Counted from the first letter of the stretch, positions 51,152-62,898 are shown. The stretch is DNA of 64,000 nt from Odiellus spinosus (GCA_963920705.1 OY987238.1:11092183-11156182), one strand, 5' to 3'. Program-made: numbers and translations. The notes: generated by a model from the letters alone, not told the origin.

Positions 51152-52215
51152 TAGTAATCGTAGTGGACACCAAAATTACGGTTGTAATCGTAGTGGACAC
51201 CAAAATTACGGTCGCAATCATCGTGGACACCAAAATTACGGTCGCAATCATCGTGGACACCAAAATTACGGTCGCAATCATCGTGGACACCAAAATTACG
51301 GTCGTAATCGTCGTGGACACCAAAATTACGGTCGTAATCGTCGTGGACACCAAAATTACGGTCGTAATCATCGTGGACACCAAAATTACGGTCGTAATCA
51401 TCGTGGACACCAAAATTACGGTCGTAATCATCGTGGACACCAAAATTACGGTCGTAATCATCGTGGACACCAAAATTACGGTCGTAATCATCGTGGACAC
51501 CAAAATTACGGTCGTAATCATCGTGGACACCAAAATTACGGTCGTAATCATCGTGGACACCAAAATTACGGTCGTAATCATCGTGGACACCAAAATTACG
51601 GTCGTAATCATCGTGGACACCAAAATTACGGTCGTAATCATCGTGGACACCAAAATTACGGTCGTAATCATCGTGGACACCAAAATTACGGTCGTAATCA
51701 TCGTGGACACCAAAATTACGGTCGTAATCATCGTGGACACCAAAATTACGGTCGTAATCATCGTGGACACCAAAATTACGGTCGTAATCATCGTGGACAC
51801 CAAAATTACGGTCGTAATCATCGTGGACACCAAAATTACGGTCGTAATCATCGTGGACACCAAAATTACGGTCGTAATCATCGTGGACACCAAAATTACG
51901 GTCGTAATCATCGTGGACACCAAAATTACGGTCGTAATCATCGTGGACACCAAAATTACGGTCGTAATCATCGTGGACACCAAAATTACGGTCGTAATCA
52001 TCGTGGACACCAAAATTACGGTCGTAATCATCGTGGACACCAAAATTACGGTCGTAATCATCGTGGACACCAAAATTACGGTCGTAATCATCGTGGACAC
52101 CAAAATTACGGTCGTAATCATCGTGGACACCAAAATTACGGTCGTAATCATCGTGGACACCAAAATTACGATTGTAATCATCGTGGATACCAAAATTACG
52201 GTCGCAATCATCTTT
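51152..52215. repeat. 30-bp tandem array (about 35 units) with a dyad in each unit
   Basis: The unit is ATTACGGTCGTAATCATCGT followed by GGACACCAAA, exactly 30 bp with almost no length variation. Central units (about 51361-52160) are essentially identical; edge units have GTAGTGG, CGCAATCATCG or TTGTAATC variants. Each unit contains ATTACG-GT-CGTAAT, a 6-bp dyad. Because 30 is a multiple of three and the unit lacks stops in the relevant frames, about 1 kb is open on both strands (51138-52220 minus, 51163-52224 plus). I regard both frames as artefacts of the repeat. Confidence 0.97.
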
Positions 52216-52687
52216 ACCATTTAGTAAATGAAAAATATGTTGATATAGTGTTGGATAGCCTCCGTAAAACCCAGGATTATTTGAAAATATAGATCAAAAT
52301 ACTCCTGTTTTCCTTTTCAGATTCTCTTTAAATTTAGGAGACCCCCATGGACTCTAATGGAGCCGATATTAATTTTCAAATGAGCGTTTAACGAAGGGAG
52401 AGAAGAATTAAAAATTGTCGTTAGAAGGGAATAATGCTAGGGATATTTTCTCAACCTCGATTAGGATAAATAGGTTTAATATATATCGGACTTTAACGAC
52501 TATTTGATTAAGTATTAACTCAATCATGATTTTTAAACGTCACGCTTAACTATCTCGATAAGATAATTACCATCTTTGATATTTTAAAGTCAAAAAATTG
52601 GTTTTCTATTTTAAATACGAAAAACTAATTTAAGATTTTGAATTTTACACAAGATCTATTTTAAAATTAAATTAAACTAACACTAAC

Positions 52688-52695
52688 GGTAGACT
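52688..52695. repeat. Left target site duplication of the hAT element
   Basis: GGTAGACT, repeated exactly at 53503-53510. One base separates it from the left terminus and three bases separate the right copy from the right terminus. Eight bases is the usual hAT target duplication length. Confidence 0.75.
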
Positions 52696-52696
52696 C

Positions 52697-53499
52697 CAGT
52701 GGCGTATCTAGGGGGGGCGGTGGGGGCGGTCCGCCCCGGGCGGCATTTTTTTGGGGGCGGCATTTTCCTCGTGAGACAACTCCACGTGGAGAGAAAAAGA
52801 CTTCAGAGTTTAATTTCTGCAGCTGACGAAATGGAGACGTGGAAGAAGGACAGTAGTCACGGTCCTTTTGAACTTTTGAAATTTATTATAAAGTTTAATC
52901 TCGAGAGCTCAGTTCCAAATATTGTAATACTGCTACGAATTTTCCTCACAATTGCTGTTAGCGTTGCTAGTTGTGAGAGGAGTTTTTCAAAATTAAAATT
53001 GATTAAGAATTACCTAAGGTCCACAATGAGCTCTTTACGTTTAAGAAATCTTGCCATAATGTCCATAGAACAGCAAATTGCTGATGAAATAGACTTCGAC
53101 GATGTTATTAATATTTTTGCAAACAGAAAAGCAAGAAAAATAATATTTTAAATGTTGGAATTAAAATATACTTGTAATACCTGATAATAAAGTGTTTACT
53201 GTTTTTATTTTTTCCTATAAGTTGGACTCTTTTATAGTCAATTTCAGCAATGCAGCACGTGTAAAGCTTTATGATCATTAGTTATAAGTCAAATTCGTAA
53301 ACACGACGTTTTTGCGCTTGACGCAAAAATTTCATTAATTTTATTAATTTGGCTCTATAAGTCGACATAAAAAAGAAAATCCATAACATAGCGCTAGCGC
53401 TGCCAACTCAAGATGAAAGTAACTATATTATTTTTATGTATCGAGGGGCGGCAAATTCACCGACCGCCCCGGGCGTCAAACCCTCTAGATACGCCACTG
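52697..53499 (+). mobile_element. Non-autonomous hAT transposon with transposase 3' remnant
   Basis: The element is 803 bp. The left end CAGTGGCGTATCTAG is inverted at the right end (CTAGATACGCCACTG). GC-rich subterminal blocks (CCGCCCCGGGCG type) lie inside both ends. The interior keeps only the last part of a transposase, followed by AATAAA near 53187. The 8-bp flanking duplication GGTAGACT supports transposition. The body is far shorter than an autonomous hAT (typically 2.5-5 kb), so the 5' coding region was deleted. The termini are intact enough that it could have been mobilised in trans. Confidence 0.92.
52768..53151 (+). pseudogene. hAT transposase C-terminal dimerisation fragment
   Basis: The frame is open for about 127 codons and ends at TAA (53149-53151). 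It contains the conserved hAT dimerisation signature: SVASCERSFSKLKLIKNYLR, then STMSSLRLRNLAIMSIE, as in the ZMYM1-like branch of hAT transposases. The BED zinc finger, the catalytic core and most of the helical insertion domain are absent. The open frame extends upstream into terminal-repeat sequence without an ATG, so there is no credible native start. No stop or frameshift interrupts the remaining domain, suggesting a fairly recent deletion derivative or too little time to decay. Confidence 0.93.
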
Positions 53500-53689
53500 C
53501 CGGGTAGACTAAAGAAGACTATAAACTTTTGATAAAGTTTTTCCATAAATACAATGTCGTTTTCGCTGTAAAAAATTTGATTTCAACTATATTTTAAAAT
53601 CATTGCTCGTAAAAGTGTGCTCGAAATTGAATAACCATTATTCATATCTTTCCAGATATTTTGGGATTAATTGTTTTTAACTAAAAAAT

Positions 53690-53990
53690 GTATCTTACCT
53701 TACTAATTTGTTAGTTTATCTGAAGATAGCTTAATTGAAGCTTTATCTGTAAGTTACTTATATACTAATCTAAACGCATTAAAGATGCTAGAAAAGAGTA
53801 AAATAAAAGTAAATTCAAATTCGTTTAAATTCTAAGAAAATAAATAAAAAACCCAAGTTTTAGGTGTAATTATTTTCCAGTAAATTAAATTTTCAAATTT
53901 TCTTATCCGAACTTACAACTCTGATAAATTTCTAGCACAAGGCCATTTTCGGATAAAACGGATCAGAATTTTTTAAATTTTATACTGGGA
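53690..53990. repeat. Dispersed repeat, family H, inverse copy
   Basis: AGTTTATCTGAAGATAGCTT, AAATTTTCTTATCCGAACTT and GCCATTTTCGGATAAAAC are inverse or variant forms of blocks at 35440-35810. Ends are not resolved. Confidence 0.45.
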
Positions 53991-56070
53991 TAAATAAATC
54001 AAGCGTATGACGTATGCAACTGAAAGGATGTGACGTCATCTCTAACTCTACAAAGTTAGAGAGAACATTTTCCGTATGAAAAATAAAGACGAGTATAACG
54101 TTAAAAGCGTTGATATAGAAAAGTTGACTCTTCTTAAAGATTTGAAGACGAGATTTGGCTATTTTTTCGCTCGAATAAGCGAAACGGTCATCGATCAGTA
54201 GCCACGCGAGCTTAGAACCTAGCAGAGCTCCCTTTCCGATTGATCGGACATACATATACACTTATTTACACCCCAAGACTACAGCGGATACGAAACTAAA
54301 TCCCCTAAACAATCTCTACTGATTTGATTATCAGAAGATGGTAAAGGGACTCATGTACCGTAACCGTTGCACTTTCTAGGTGGAATAAAATAAAGAAACG
54401 GTCCTCCGATGACCATCTAGAGTTTGCAACACGTATTAAGCTTATCCTTCCTCCTTATCTCTTAAATTTGATTACTTAGTAATTCGAGATATTTTAACGT
54501 ACATCGTACGATGCAACTTCGAGATGAAATACGGGATAAAGTAGAACCGACCGTTTGATAAATCGATTTTCGATTAGAAAACATCAGCGGTACGCGAGAA
54601 GGCCGAGAAATATTAGAGCTAAACGTAAGTCTACCAAGCATAGTACAAACCGAACTAGATATATGTAGGGAGGAAAAAAAGTGGGTGGTATAGATTGCGC
54701 CACTAAAAAAAAAAAAGACCTAACCTAAGTATAACTGAACGTGAAGAAAAACAGAAGGATGGTGTACACCAGTTTCCGTTTGGCCAACCCAAAACCAACC
54801 ATGACGCAATAGCAAAATAGCTACTCAACCATATACGCTAATAAACAAGGTGATCAAGACAAATCGACTACAAAAGTACGTAATATCTTAAGTGATTAAA
54901 TTACTTCAAAAGCCTGATATGTTTAATTTTTATGGTAAAATTAATTAATTAAATTTTTAGATTTAGATTTTTAACTGACACCTTTCAATTTTCCAAATTT
55001 CCTGATCAATATTTATACAATTTATAAAACCCCGGACCTTTTCTGTATTTGCAGTAAATATTCTAACTTTACTGTCCAATTTTTTAAAAAAATAATCATA
55101 CCAAAGGTCTTATTTTAAAATCCCCAAGACATTATACCATACCCTATGGTCTAATTAAAAAACCTAATCCTATGAATTAACTTTCAAATCGGCTTGACCC
55201 TAGTGTCAAAATTGTTAAATACCCACACTTTTCCATGACCATTTGGTTACAATTTAAATTTAAATAATCGTATATATTAAAAACCCTTGAACATATACGA
55301 TTCAATTAAAAAAACTATTGTTCAACTTCAAATAAAACATTACCGGCCTGTTCATGTTAAAAAAAACTTAACCTAGATAATATTTTCAAAAACTCTGGCT
55401 TCAAAAAGACTTAATTTCTGACCATATAGTCCGATTTTAAAACACTGACCCTTTGGCCCAATATAATCACCTAACCTTATTGTCCAAATTTTAACATTAG
55501 ATAACTAGTCAATATTATTAATTTGCGAGTTTCTTTTAACGAAAACATCGTCGAGAACAGCTTGTTTCAATTCCCTAAAATCCCCATCTTTCTAAGGGAT
55601 ATAAAAACGTCAAGTTGCATGGTGGCTAAGGATTTATCTCCGTGACTCCGCCTATATCAGAAGCGCGTTTTACCGTTTCTGGCATCCTCCGCCACCAAAC
55701 CGGTATAGTACAACGGAAGGAGGAGTAAAAAAAAAGGAGAAGAAAAAAGATTCTAGCTCTCGTTTAATGAAATAAAAATTGCTAAGTCGCTTAGCGAAAA
55801 GCAACGCCAAAAGTAGTAGCTCTGGAAATTGATCAGCCACTAGACCTTTTTTTTCCCTCTTTCTTTGAGCTGCCTTCTCCGTGTTTACCAATCAACAGGC
55901 ATACACGATTCTCCAGGGAGTTACAGAGCCTGAGAATCATCAATAGTAAAACAAGCTGTTTCTATTGTTTTAATCCATCTTTAGTTTTCAGAGTCCACAA
56001 ACCCAAGTTCCATTTTATTTATAGATTTTTACGAGAAACTAGGTTACCTTGAAATAGTGCCCGAACGGGT

Positions 56071-56141
56071 GGGGAAAATGGATTATTGGCCCCCTAGGAC
56101 TTGCTACCAACGGGGAAATTGCCCCCCCAGGACTGGCTACC
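56071..56141. repeat. Short GC-rich direct duplication
   Basis: Two successive versions of GGGGAAA(A)TTG-like sequence followed by GCCCCC(C)AGGACT and GCTACC, at 56071-56108 and 56112-56141. The second has an 8-bp deletion. A small local duplication in otherwise AT-rich sequence. Confidence 0.7.
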
Positions 56142-57255
56142 CCCTTTGTAGAGTTAACTTAAGATTTACATTTTAAAATGTAGAGAAGGATTATGTTTTT
56201 TCAAAAAATGTAGCCCAAATATTATTAACTTTATATTTTTTCATGGTTTTTGTTCGAAGATTGAAATTTCAATTTTATTCCCCCTTAGAGAAAGTAGAAA
56301 ACAAAAGAAACAATACAAAAGAATCACTAGACAGTTGGAAACCTAGGGTTGATCTTTTCAAGGTTAATTTTATCAAAGAATGGCAAGAAAAAAGCGCGGG
56401 AACGACCCATTTCTTAGTCACACACTCATATAGTTTATTTTAAAAGAAAAATGCACGCCTTATGCTCACTGGCTTTACGCCATTTGTTAGTTCAATCAAT
56501 CCAAGCTGTGTAGGTTTATTTCGGGTCATGAGAGCTTCGTTAAAATATTTGATAACCATTACTTGCAAGCATTTAAGGTTAGCGTTACATAGATAATTAT
56601 TGATGATATTCAAACTCACGTCAGGGTTGCATAGATAGGTTTTCATTATTAATAACCTTTCAATGTCAAATAATAGTCTTAAATATATTTCTGTAGGTCA
56701 TAAAAACTATTATAGGAAATGAAATTGTTTTCCTAGTAACCCATTCGATTGAATATGAAGAGTATAATATATGACAACACCTATTTTTGGTATATAAACA
56801 AAAAAAGCATCGCATATTAATTTAAACGATATATCCCATCAGCAAAAGGCGTCGAGGTTATTATCAACCTTGTTCGTCTTTTTAGAGATAATGAAGCTAA
56901 ACCTAATAACAGGGTGAAAAAGTCGGGAAAAAGTGTTTTTGATTTAATTACAAATTCAGCTTTGGTTTGTATTAAACGCGAGAGTAAGGACAGATGAATA
57001 TATATGATAGTTACGCCTATTAAGTGGCCAGAAGGCTAAAGAAAGTTTATTATCGAGAAGCGACACCGCAAGGGACACGACCTAAATTTGTCTTCTTCCG
57101 TCCAGTTCCGACTACGCCCAAGGATTTAAATAAACGGCATAAACACTGACAATGACTTAGGATCATCTCAGAGCAAAAACTAAGTAAATTTAATTCACAT
57201 TTCTTCTTGAAAAGCGAAATTAAAATAAGCTTAAAGCGAACGAGCAATTAGGACC

Positions 57256-57470
57256 TCAAAAGCTAGAATTTCATAATCGATTTGAAAAGTTAAAATCAAA
57301 CCAATGTTCAAATCGCCAGGTATCGTTTTAATCGTCACGTAATCGATTTATTGTAGCTTCATCTATCGGTTGTTAAAATAGTTCCCGGAGCAGTTTCGAG
57401 AAATGGAATCAAATCGATTAGAGAAAAGACGGTTTCCCTTTCACACTACTTATAGTGAAACGTTTTCGCT
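57256..57470. repeat. Dispersed repeat, family G copy 1
   Basis: It aligns with 63206-63455. Shared blocks in order are AAAATCAAACCAATGTTCAA, ATCGCCAGGTATCGTTTTAA, AATCGATTTATTGTAGCTTC and ATCAAATCGATT. Identity is moderate. No coding potential. Confidence 0.7.
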
Positions 57471-57969
57471 AATATAATCTTTAAACTTTAAAAAAACTTC
57501 AGCTTGACTTGGGTTATTGGGCAACAGATTAGATTCGGGTAACTTGAAAAGTCAGTTACGGGTAAGGGGCGGGTATCGCGTACCTAGACCCCTAAATATT
57601 AATGGAATCGTGTCTAAGACAGCTTTCCGATAATGTTACTCGAAATCCATTTGTTTAGCATTTGAAATCGGAGAGAGCATCTCACTTCACCTTAATTTTG
57701 CCTACACATAGTTTAAGAAAAACATTATGAATAATTTGTATACATAACCTTAAAAGAATCTTTAGAACTATAATATAATGTATAAAACCTACATCGTTTG
57801 ACGTAAAAGCGGTCTTTTACATAATTAATGTGGACAAGTTTAGCATAATTAAAACTATAAACAAAGGGATAGTATCACGATCGAGTTAATATATTTATGA
57901 AGAATCAACCGCTAAAATATTGCTATGGTGTCAGGGCCAAATTAACAAACAACAAAAATTTACCCTGTT

Positions 57970-60384
57970 AAGGTTGCGTTGGAATAGGTGTTGCAGATGC
58001 TATGTGGTTAAGAGTAGCAATGTCGAAACCATTTTCCAATCACCACAATTGAAAAACAGTCTCTAATTGGAATTATCCAAAAGTAGGAAATAGGACAAAT
58101 TAAACTTATTTTCTAGGAATGGGTGTGTTGGAATAATTGTTGTAGATGTGATACGGTTAAGACTAGCAATGAAGAAACCATTTTCCAATCCCCAACAAAT
58201 TTAAAAACAGTCACTAATTAGAACTAGCCAAAGTAGGAAATAGGACTAATTAAAATTAGTTTGAAGGAATGGGTGTGTTGGAATAATTGTTATAGATGTG
58301 ATTCGGTTAAGACTAGCAATGAAGAAACCATTTTCCAATCCCCAGCAAATTGAAAAACAGTTCCAACTAGAACTAGTCGAAGTAGGAAATAGGACGAATG
58401 AAAATCACTTTGTATGAATGGGTGTGTTGGAATAATTGTTGTAGATATGATATGGTTAAGACTAGCAATGAAGAAACCATTTTCCAATCCCCACAAATTG
58501 AAAAACAGTCACTAATTAGAACTAGCCAAAGTAGGAAATAGGACTAATTAAAATCACTTTGTAGGAATGGGTGTATTGGAATAATTGTTGTAGATGTGAT
58601 ACGGTTAAGACTAGCAATGAAGAAACCATTTTCCAATCCCCAACAAATTGAAAAACAGTCACTAATAAGAACTAGCCAAAGTAGGAAATAGGACTAATTA
58701 AAATCACTTTATAGGAATGGGTGTGTTGGAATAATTGTTGTAGATATGATACGGTTAAGACTAGCAATGAAGAAACCATTTTCCAATCCCCAGCAAATTG
58801 AAAAACAGTTCCAACTAGAACTAGTCGAAGTAGGAAATAGGACGAATTAAAATCACTTTGTAGGAATGGGTGTGTTGGAATAATTGTTGTAGATATGATA
58901 TGGTTAAGACTAGCAATGAAGAAACCATTTTTCAATCCCCACAAATTGAAAAACAGTCACTAATTAGAACTAGCCAAAGTAGGAAATAGGACTAATTAAA
59001 ATCACTTTGTAGGAATGGGTGTATTGGAATAATTGTTGTAGATGTGATACGGTTAAGACTAGCAATGAAGAAACCATTTTCCAATCCCCAGCAAATTGAA
59101 AAACAGTTCCAACTAGAACTAGTCGAAGTAGGAAATAGGACGAATTAAAATCACTTTGTAGGAATGGGTGTGTTGGAATATTTGTTGTAGATATGATACG
59201 GTTAAGACTAGCAATGAAGAAACCATTTTCCAATCCCCAACAAATTGAAAAACAGTTCCAACTAGAACTAGTCGAAGTAGGAAATAGGACTATTTAAAAT
59301 TACTTTGTAGGAATGGGTGTGTTGGAATAATTGTTGTAGATATGATACGGTTAAGACTAGCAATGAAGAAACCATTTTCCAATCCCCAGCAAATTGAAAA
59401 ACAGTTCCAACTAGAACTAGTCGAAGTAGGAAATAGGACGAATTAAAATCACTTTGTAGGAATGGGTGTGTTGGAATAATTGTTGTAGATATGATATGGT
59501 TAAGACTAGCAATGAAGAAACCATTTTTCAATCCCCACAAATTGAAAAACAGTCACTAATTAGAACTAGCCAAAGTAGGAAATAGGACTAATTAAAATCA
59601 CTTTGTAGGAATGGGTGTATTGGAATAATTGTTGTAGATGTGATACGGTTAAGACTAGCAATGAAGAAACCATTTTCCAATCCCCAGCAAATTGAAAAAC
59701 AGTTCCAACTAGAACTAGTCGAAGTAGGAAATAGGACGAATTAAAATCACTTTGTAGGAATGGGTGTGTTGGAATATTTGTTGTAGATATGATACGGTTA
59801 AGACTAGCAATGAAGAAACCATTTTCCAATCCCCAACAAATTGAAAAACAGTTCCAACTAGAACTAGTCGAAGTAGGAAATAGGACTATTTAAAATTACT
59901 TTGTAGGAATGGGTGTGTTGGAATAATTGTTATAGATGTGATACGGTTAAGACTAGCAATGAAGAAACCATTTTCCAATCCCCAACAAATTGAAAAACAG
60001 TTCCAACTAGAACTAGTCGAAGTAGGAAATAGGACGAATTAAAATCACTTTGTAGGAATGGGTGTGTTGGAATATTTGTTGTAGATATGATACGGTTAAG
60101 ACTAGCAATGAAGAAACCATTTTCCAATCCCCAACAAATTGAAAAACAGTTCCAACTAGAACTAGTCGAAGTAGGAAATAGGACGAATTAAAATCACTTT
60201 GTAGGAATGGGTGTGTTGGAATAATTGTTATAGATGTGATACGGTTAAGACTAGCAATGAAGAAACCATTTTACAATCCCCAGCAAATTGAAAAACAGTT
60301 CCAACTAGAACTAGTCGAAGTAAGAAATAGACCTAATTAAACCCCTTAACAACTGAAAAACAGTCAATAATTGGAACTAACCAT
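57970..60384. repeat. 149-bp satellite array (about 16 units) with 596-bp higher-order repeat
   Basis: Units of 149 bp start near GGAATGGGTGTGTTGGAATA and include GGTTAAGACTAGCAATGAAG, CATTTTCCAATCCCC and AACTAGAACTAGTCGAAGTA. The first unit (57970) and the last are diverged. Inner units fall into types that recur every four units: variants repeat exactly at 596-bp offsets (for example 58672 to 59268 and 58970 to 59566). Minus-strand frames of 65-90 codons are repeat translations and drift out of frame because 149 is not a multiple of three. Confidence 0.97.
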
Positions 60385-61009
60385 ACAGGCATTCGATAAA
60401 AAATGGTGACATTTCTTTAAATACTTTTGTTTATAGTTTCTGTTATACCATCTTATGGAACTTGACCCTTTATGTCGTACTACAGAAGCAACAAACGGAA
60501 TACACATCCAGTACCTATAAATTGAAACTGACTGTCTAAAAAGAGATTCCGAGTTTGAGTGAGTATAGATCTGAACGTCCTGAAATTCTCCCGCGCTTTT
60601 TAAAAGAAAAGAGACGCGGAGAGGGAGAGAGAACGAGCTCAAGTCTCGATTTGATATCGACGAGTCCTGGCGCTTTCTCTTCTCTCTCGTCCCTAAATGA
60701 CTCGTTAAAATCAACCCGCCATTAAAGGCAGATCGTCCCCCATTTGATAAGAACCGAGCTAGAACTCCGGCTATGGATACCGGAGACAGAAAAGGAAAGA
60801 GAGATGACGGCGGAAAGCGAGGGGACAATTCGGGCGTGAAAAGACCAAGGCCCGAAAAGCGAGAGAGAAAGGGAGAAGTTCATCTTCTCTGACGTACCAC
60901 CCTCTCCCTCCACATCTAACATCCTCCTAAAAGGGAAAGACTCGCGATATATCGTAAGATTAAAAATTTAACTAGGTACTTCTCTATATTTATGGCATGA
61001 ACTCCTGGG

Positions 61010-61226
61010 ATTATGAAATATATACACCTATAAAATAAGATAAGTTCATAAGCGTTCCATAATGGAAATAATAGACTACAAAATAAGTAATTAACAAATC
61101 CACATGCGTGGCTGTTATGGTTAAACTATAGTTAGGCACGTAAGTGGCTTTGTTAGTTACTATTTTAACCATTGTTTGCCGTTAGAGGACTCTTTTGAAC
61201 GTGAGGTTATGTTATTCATCTTTATC
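61010..61226. mobile_element. Foldback MITE-like element, family F copy 3
   Basis: The right half (TTAGTTACTATTTTAACCAT, then GTTTGCCGTTAGAGGACTCT and GTTATTCATCTTT) matches 5750-5829 closely. The left arm is represented by AGTTCATAAGCGTTCC near 61043 and is diverged. Ends are approximate. Confidence 0.6.
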
Positions 61227-62029
61227 TATTGAGGTAGGTGTTAATTGTTGTGATTAAAGTAATGTCAACTTTATTTTAAACACACGAGATTCTCTCCTAA
61301 AGTAAACTTGATAATGTTTGCCCCCGATTTCATCCAAAAAAATTCCTCCTAATTCCCTTTTCTCTAATTCTAATCTAACCTATAGATTGAGTGAAATTGG
61401 ACTACATTTTTTTGAGAGAACTGATAGCCTTCTGGTAGTCGAAACCTTATTCGGAGAGTTGAAGAAAAAAATCTCAAAACCAGCCATGCAAACGTATTCT
61501 AAGAATGAGCAGACGAATATTTAACTACTGTATACTTATTTATATTATAAGAGAGTTCCCCTTTTAAATAAGACCGGCGTGAAAGCGAGAGAGATGGGAG
61601 AGATCTCAGTTCTTTCATAATTCTCCGTGCCTAGCTTGGGTCTCTCTCTTTCGACCCAATCTCTGGGGGTTCTTTTTTCGCACACGCGCCATTCCTAATC
61701 AACTCTCCACGCGAGAGAATTTCTGCGATTGATCATTACTTAAAAGGAGAAAAATGTCTATTAAAAGTCTCGACGCAAGCGGCCTACGAAAGAGAAAAGC
61801 GCGCCAACCGAACCTATGACCTTATACTATAACATATCAGCTAGAAGGGGAGATTGCGTGGAAACGACAAGAGAAAAAAAATATACACCCCTTTTGTTAT
61901 ATATGTTACGTTTTATATTCGAAGCCATTTAACATATGATGTAGTTTTAACGCTAGCCTTTTGAATTGTATCGTTTCTACTTTATACCGTTCATATTGAA
62001 GCTATATTTATGTAATTTTTGTCATTTAC

Positions 62030-62400
62030 CTAACATCTAATTATAATTAGATATTTTACGTTTGCTTAAAAATATTATTTTCCATTTGATTATTAGGCTT
62101 ATTCGAAAATTAAATTAGAATTTGTATCCGTTTCGTATCCGAAAGTGACTTTATCCTAGAAACTTATAAAAGTTATAAGTAGGGATAAGAAAATTTCAAA
62201 AACTCGTGCGTGAAAATTAATAAAAATTATATCTAAAAACTTGTTTTTGTTGAATTAGTTTTCGTATTAGAATTGTAGGCGAATCTATTTTATTGTTCAC
62301 TAATTCTAAGAATATTTATTAACCTTGTAGTTAATTGGTTTATAGATAAAGTTTCCTAAGATTAAATGGATAAGATTTATCCGAAGATAAACTATAATCT
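62030..62400. repeat. Dispersed repeat, family H
   Basis: It starts near ACATCTAATTATAATTAGAT and carries CCGAAAGTGACTTTATCCTA, AGTTATAAGTAGGGATAAGA and ATTTATCCGAAGATAAAC. This is the fullest-looking copy in the window, about 370 bp, but without definable termini. Confidence 0.55.
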
Positions 62401-62559
62401 ACTAGTCTAAATTTAAAAGTTATTATATTAGTTATATTATCGCAACATTAATATTATCCAATTTCGAGCAGCTACAGTTTTGATTGACCAAACTCGTGAC
62501 GTAATAACATTGCCGTAAATTAAATTTCGTAAGGGTTGATTTCCTAGAGGCATGTCCAA

Positions 62560-62898
62560 AAGTGATTATTTATCGATTCATTATCGTTTAAATATTTCTA
62601 ATCCAACAGTAAAAAAAAAAATAAATATTAAACTAGAAATAAATTTAAATAGGCTTAGCTGGATTCATGGAGATCCCTAACTTCCCATATAAAGATTAAC
62701 GACCAATAACATTGATCGATTGCCTTAAATATATGGCAAATGCAGGATCTCCATGAATCCAGCTAAGCCTATTTCGATGGTAAGTTTTAAATTTATTTCC
62801 AGTTTATTTGTTTGTAAATTTTTTTAACTGGTGGATTAGGCCTATTTAAACGATAAGAAATCGATAAAAAAATTCACTTGTTAGGTTGCATTATCCCT
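62560..62898. mobile_element. TTAA-type MITE, family A, left tip lost
   Basis: It runs from AAGTGATTATTTATCGATTC through TAATCCAACAGTAAAAAA, the palindrome (AGGCTTAGCTGGATTCATGG and its inverse CCATGAATCCAGCTAAGCCT), to ACTGGTGGATTAGGCCTA and GGTTGCATTATCCCT. TTAA follows at 62899-62902. The outermost AGGGAGAATG at the left is missing or degraded. Confidence 0.85.

Larger units (their letters stand above)
53511..57969. other. Intergenic AT-rich sequence with old repeats
   Basis: It contains an inverse family H copy (53690-53990), a decayed tandem-like region (54940-55500), a short GC-rich duplication (56071-56141) and a family G repeat (57256-57470). Frames at 53980, 55670, 56243, 56440 and 57050 have no recognisable domain. 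I find no gene here. Confidence 0.6.
60385..62559. other. Intergenic sequence with purine-rich patches
   Basis: Less AT-rich, GA/CT-rich patches occur at 60570-60910 and 61570-61810. The minus-strand frame at 60364-60828 has a Ser/Arg/Phe-rich low-complexity translation with no domain. A family F copy lies at 61010-61226 and family H sequence at 62030-62400. No gene or RNA is identified. Confidence 0.55.

Noticed and set aside
51138..52224. Two long open frames (about 350 codons) on opposite strands
   Set aside because: Both are translations of a 30-bp tandem repeat. Unit length divisible by three and absence of stops explain them; there is no domain and no promoter or splice context.
58290..60127. 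Repeated minus-strand frames encoding similar 65-90 residue peptides
   Set aside because: They are windows of the 149-bp satellite between stops; frame is lost from unit to unit.
60364..60828. 154-codon minus-strand frame
   Set aside because: Ser/Phe/Arg-rich low-complexity translation of a GA/CT-rich patch; no domain and no supporting context.
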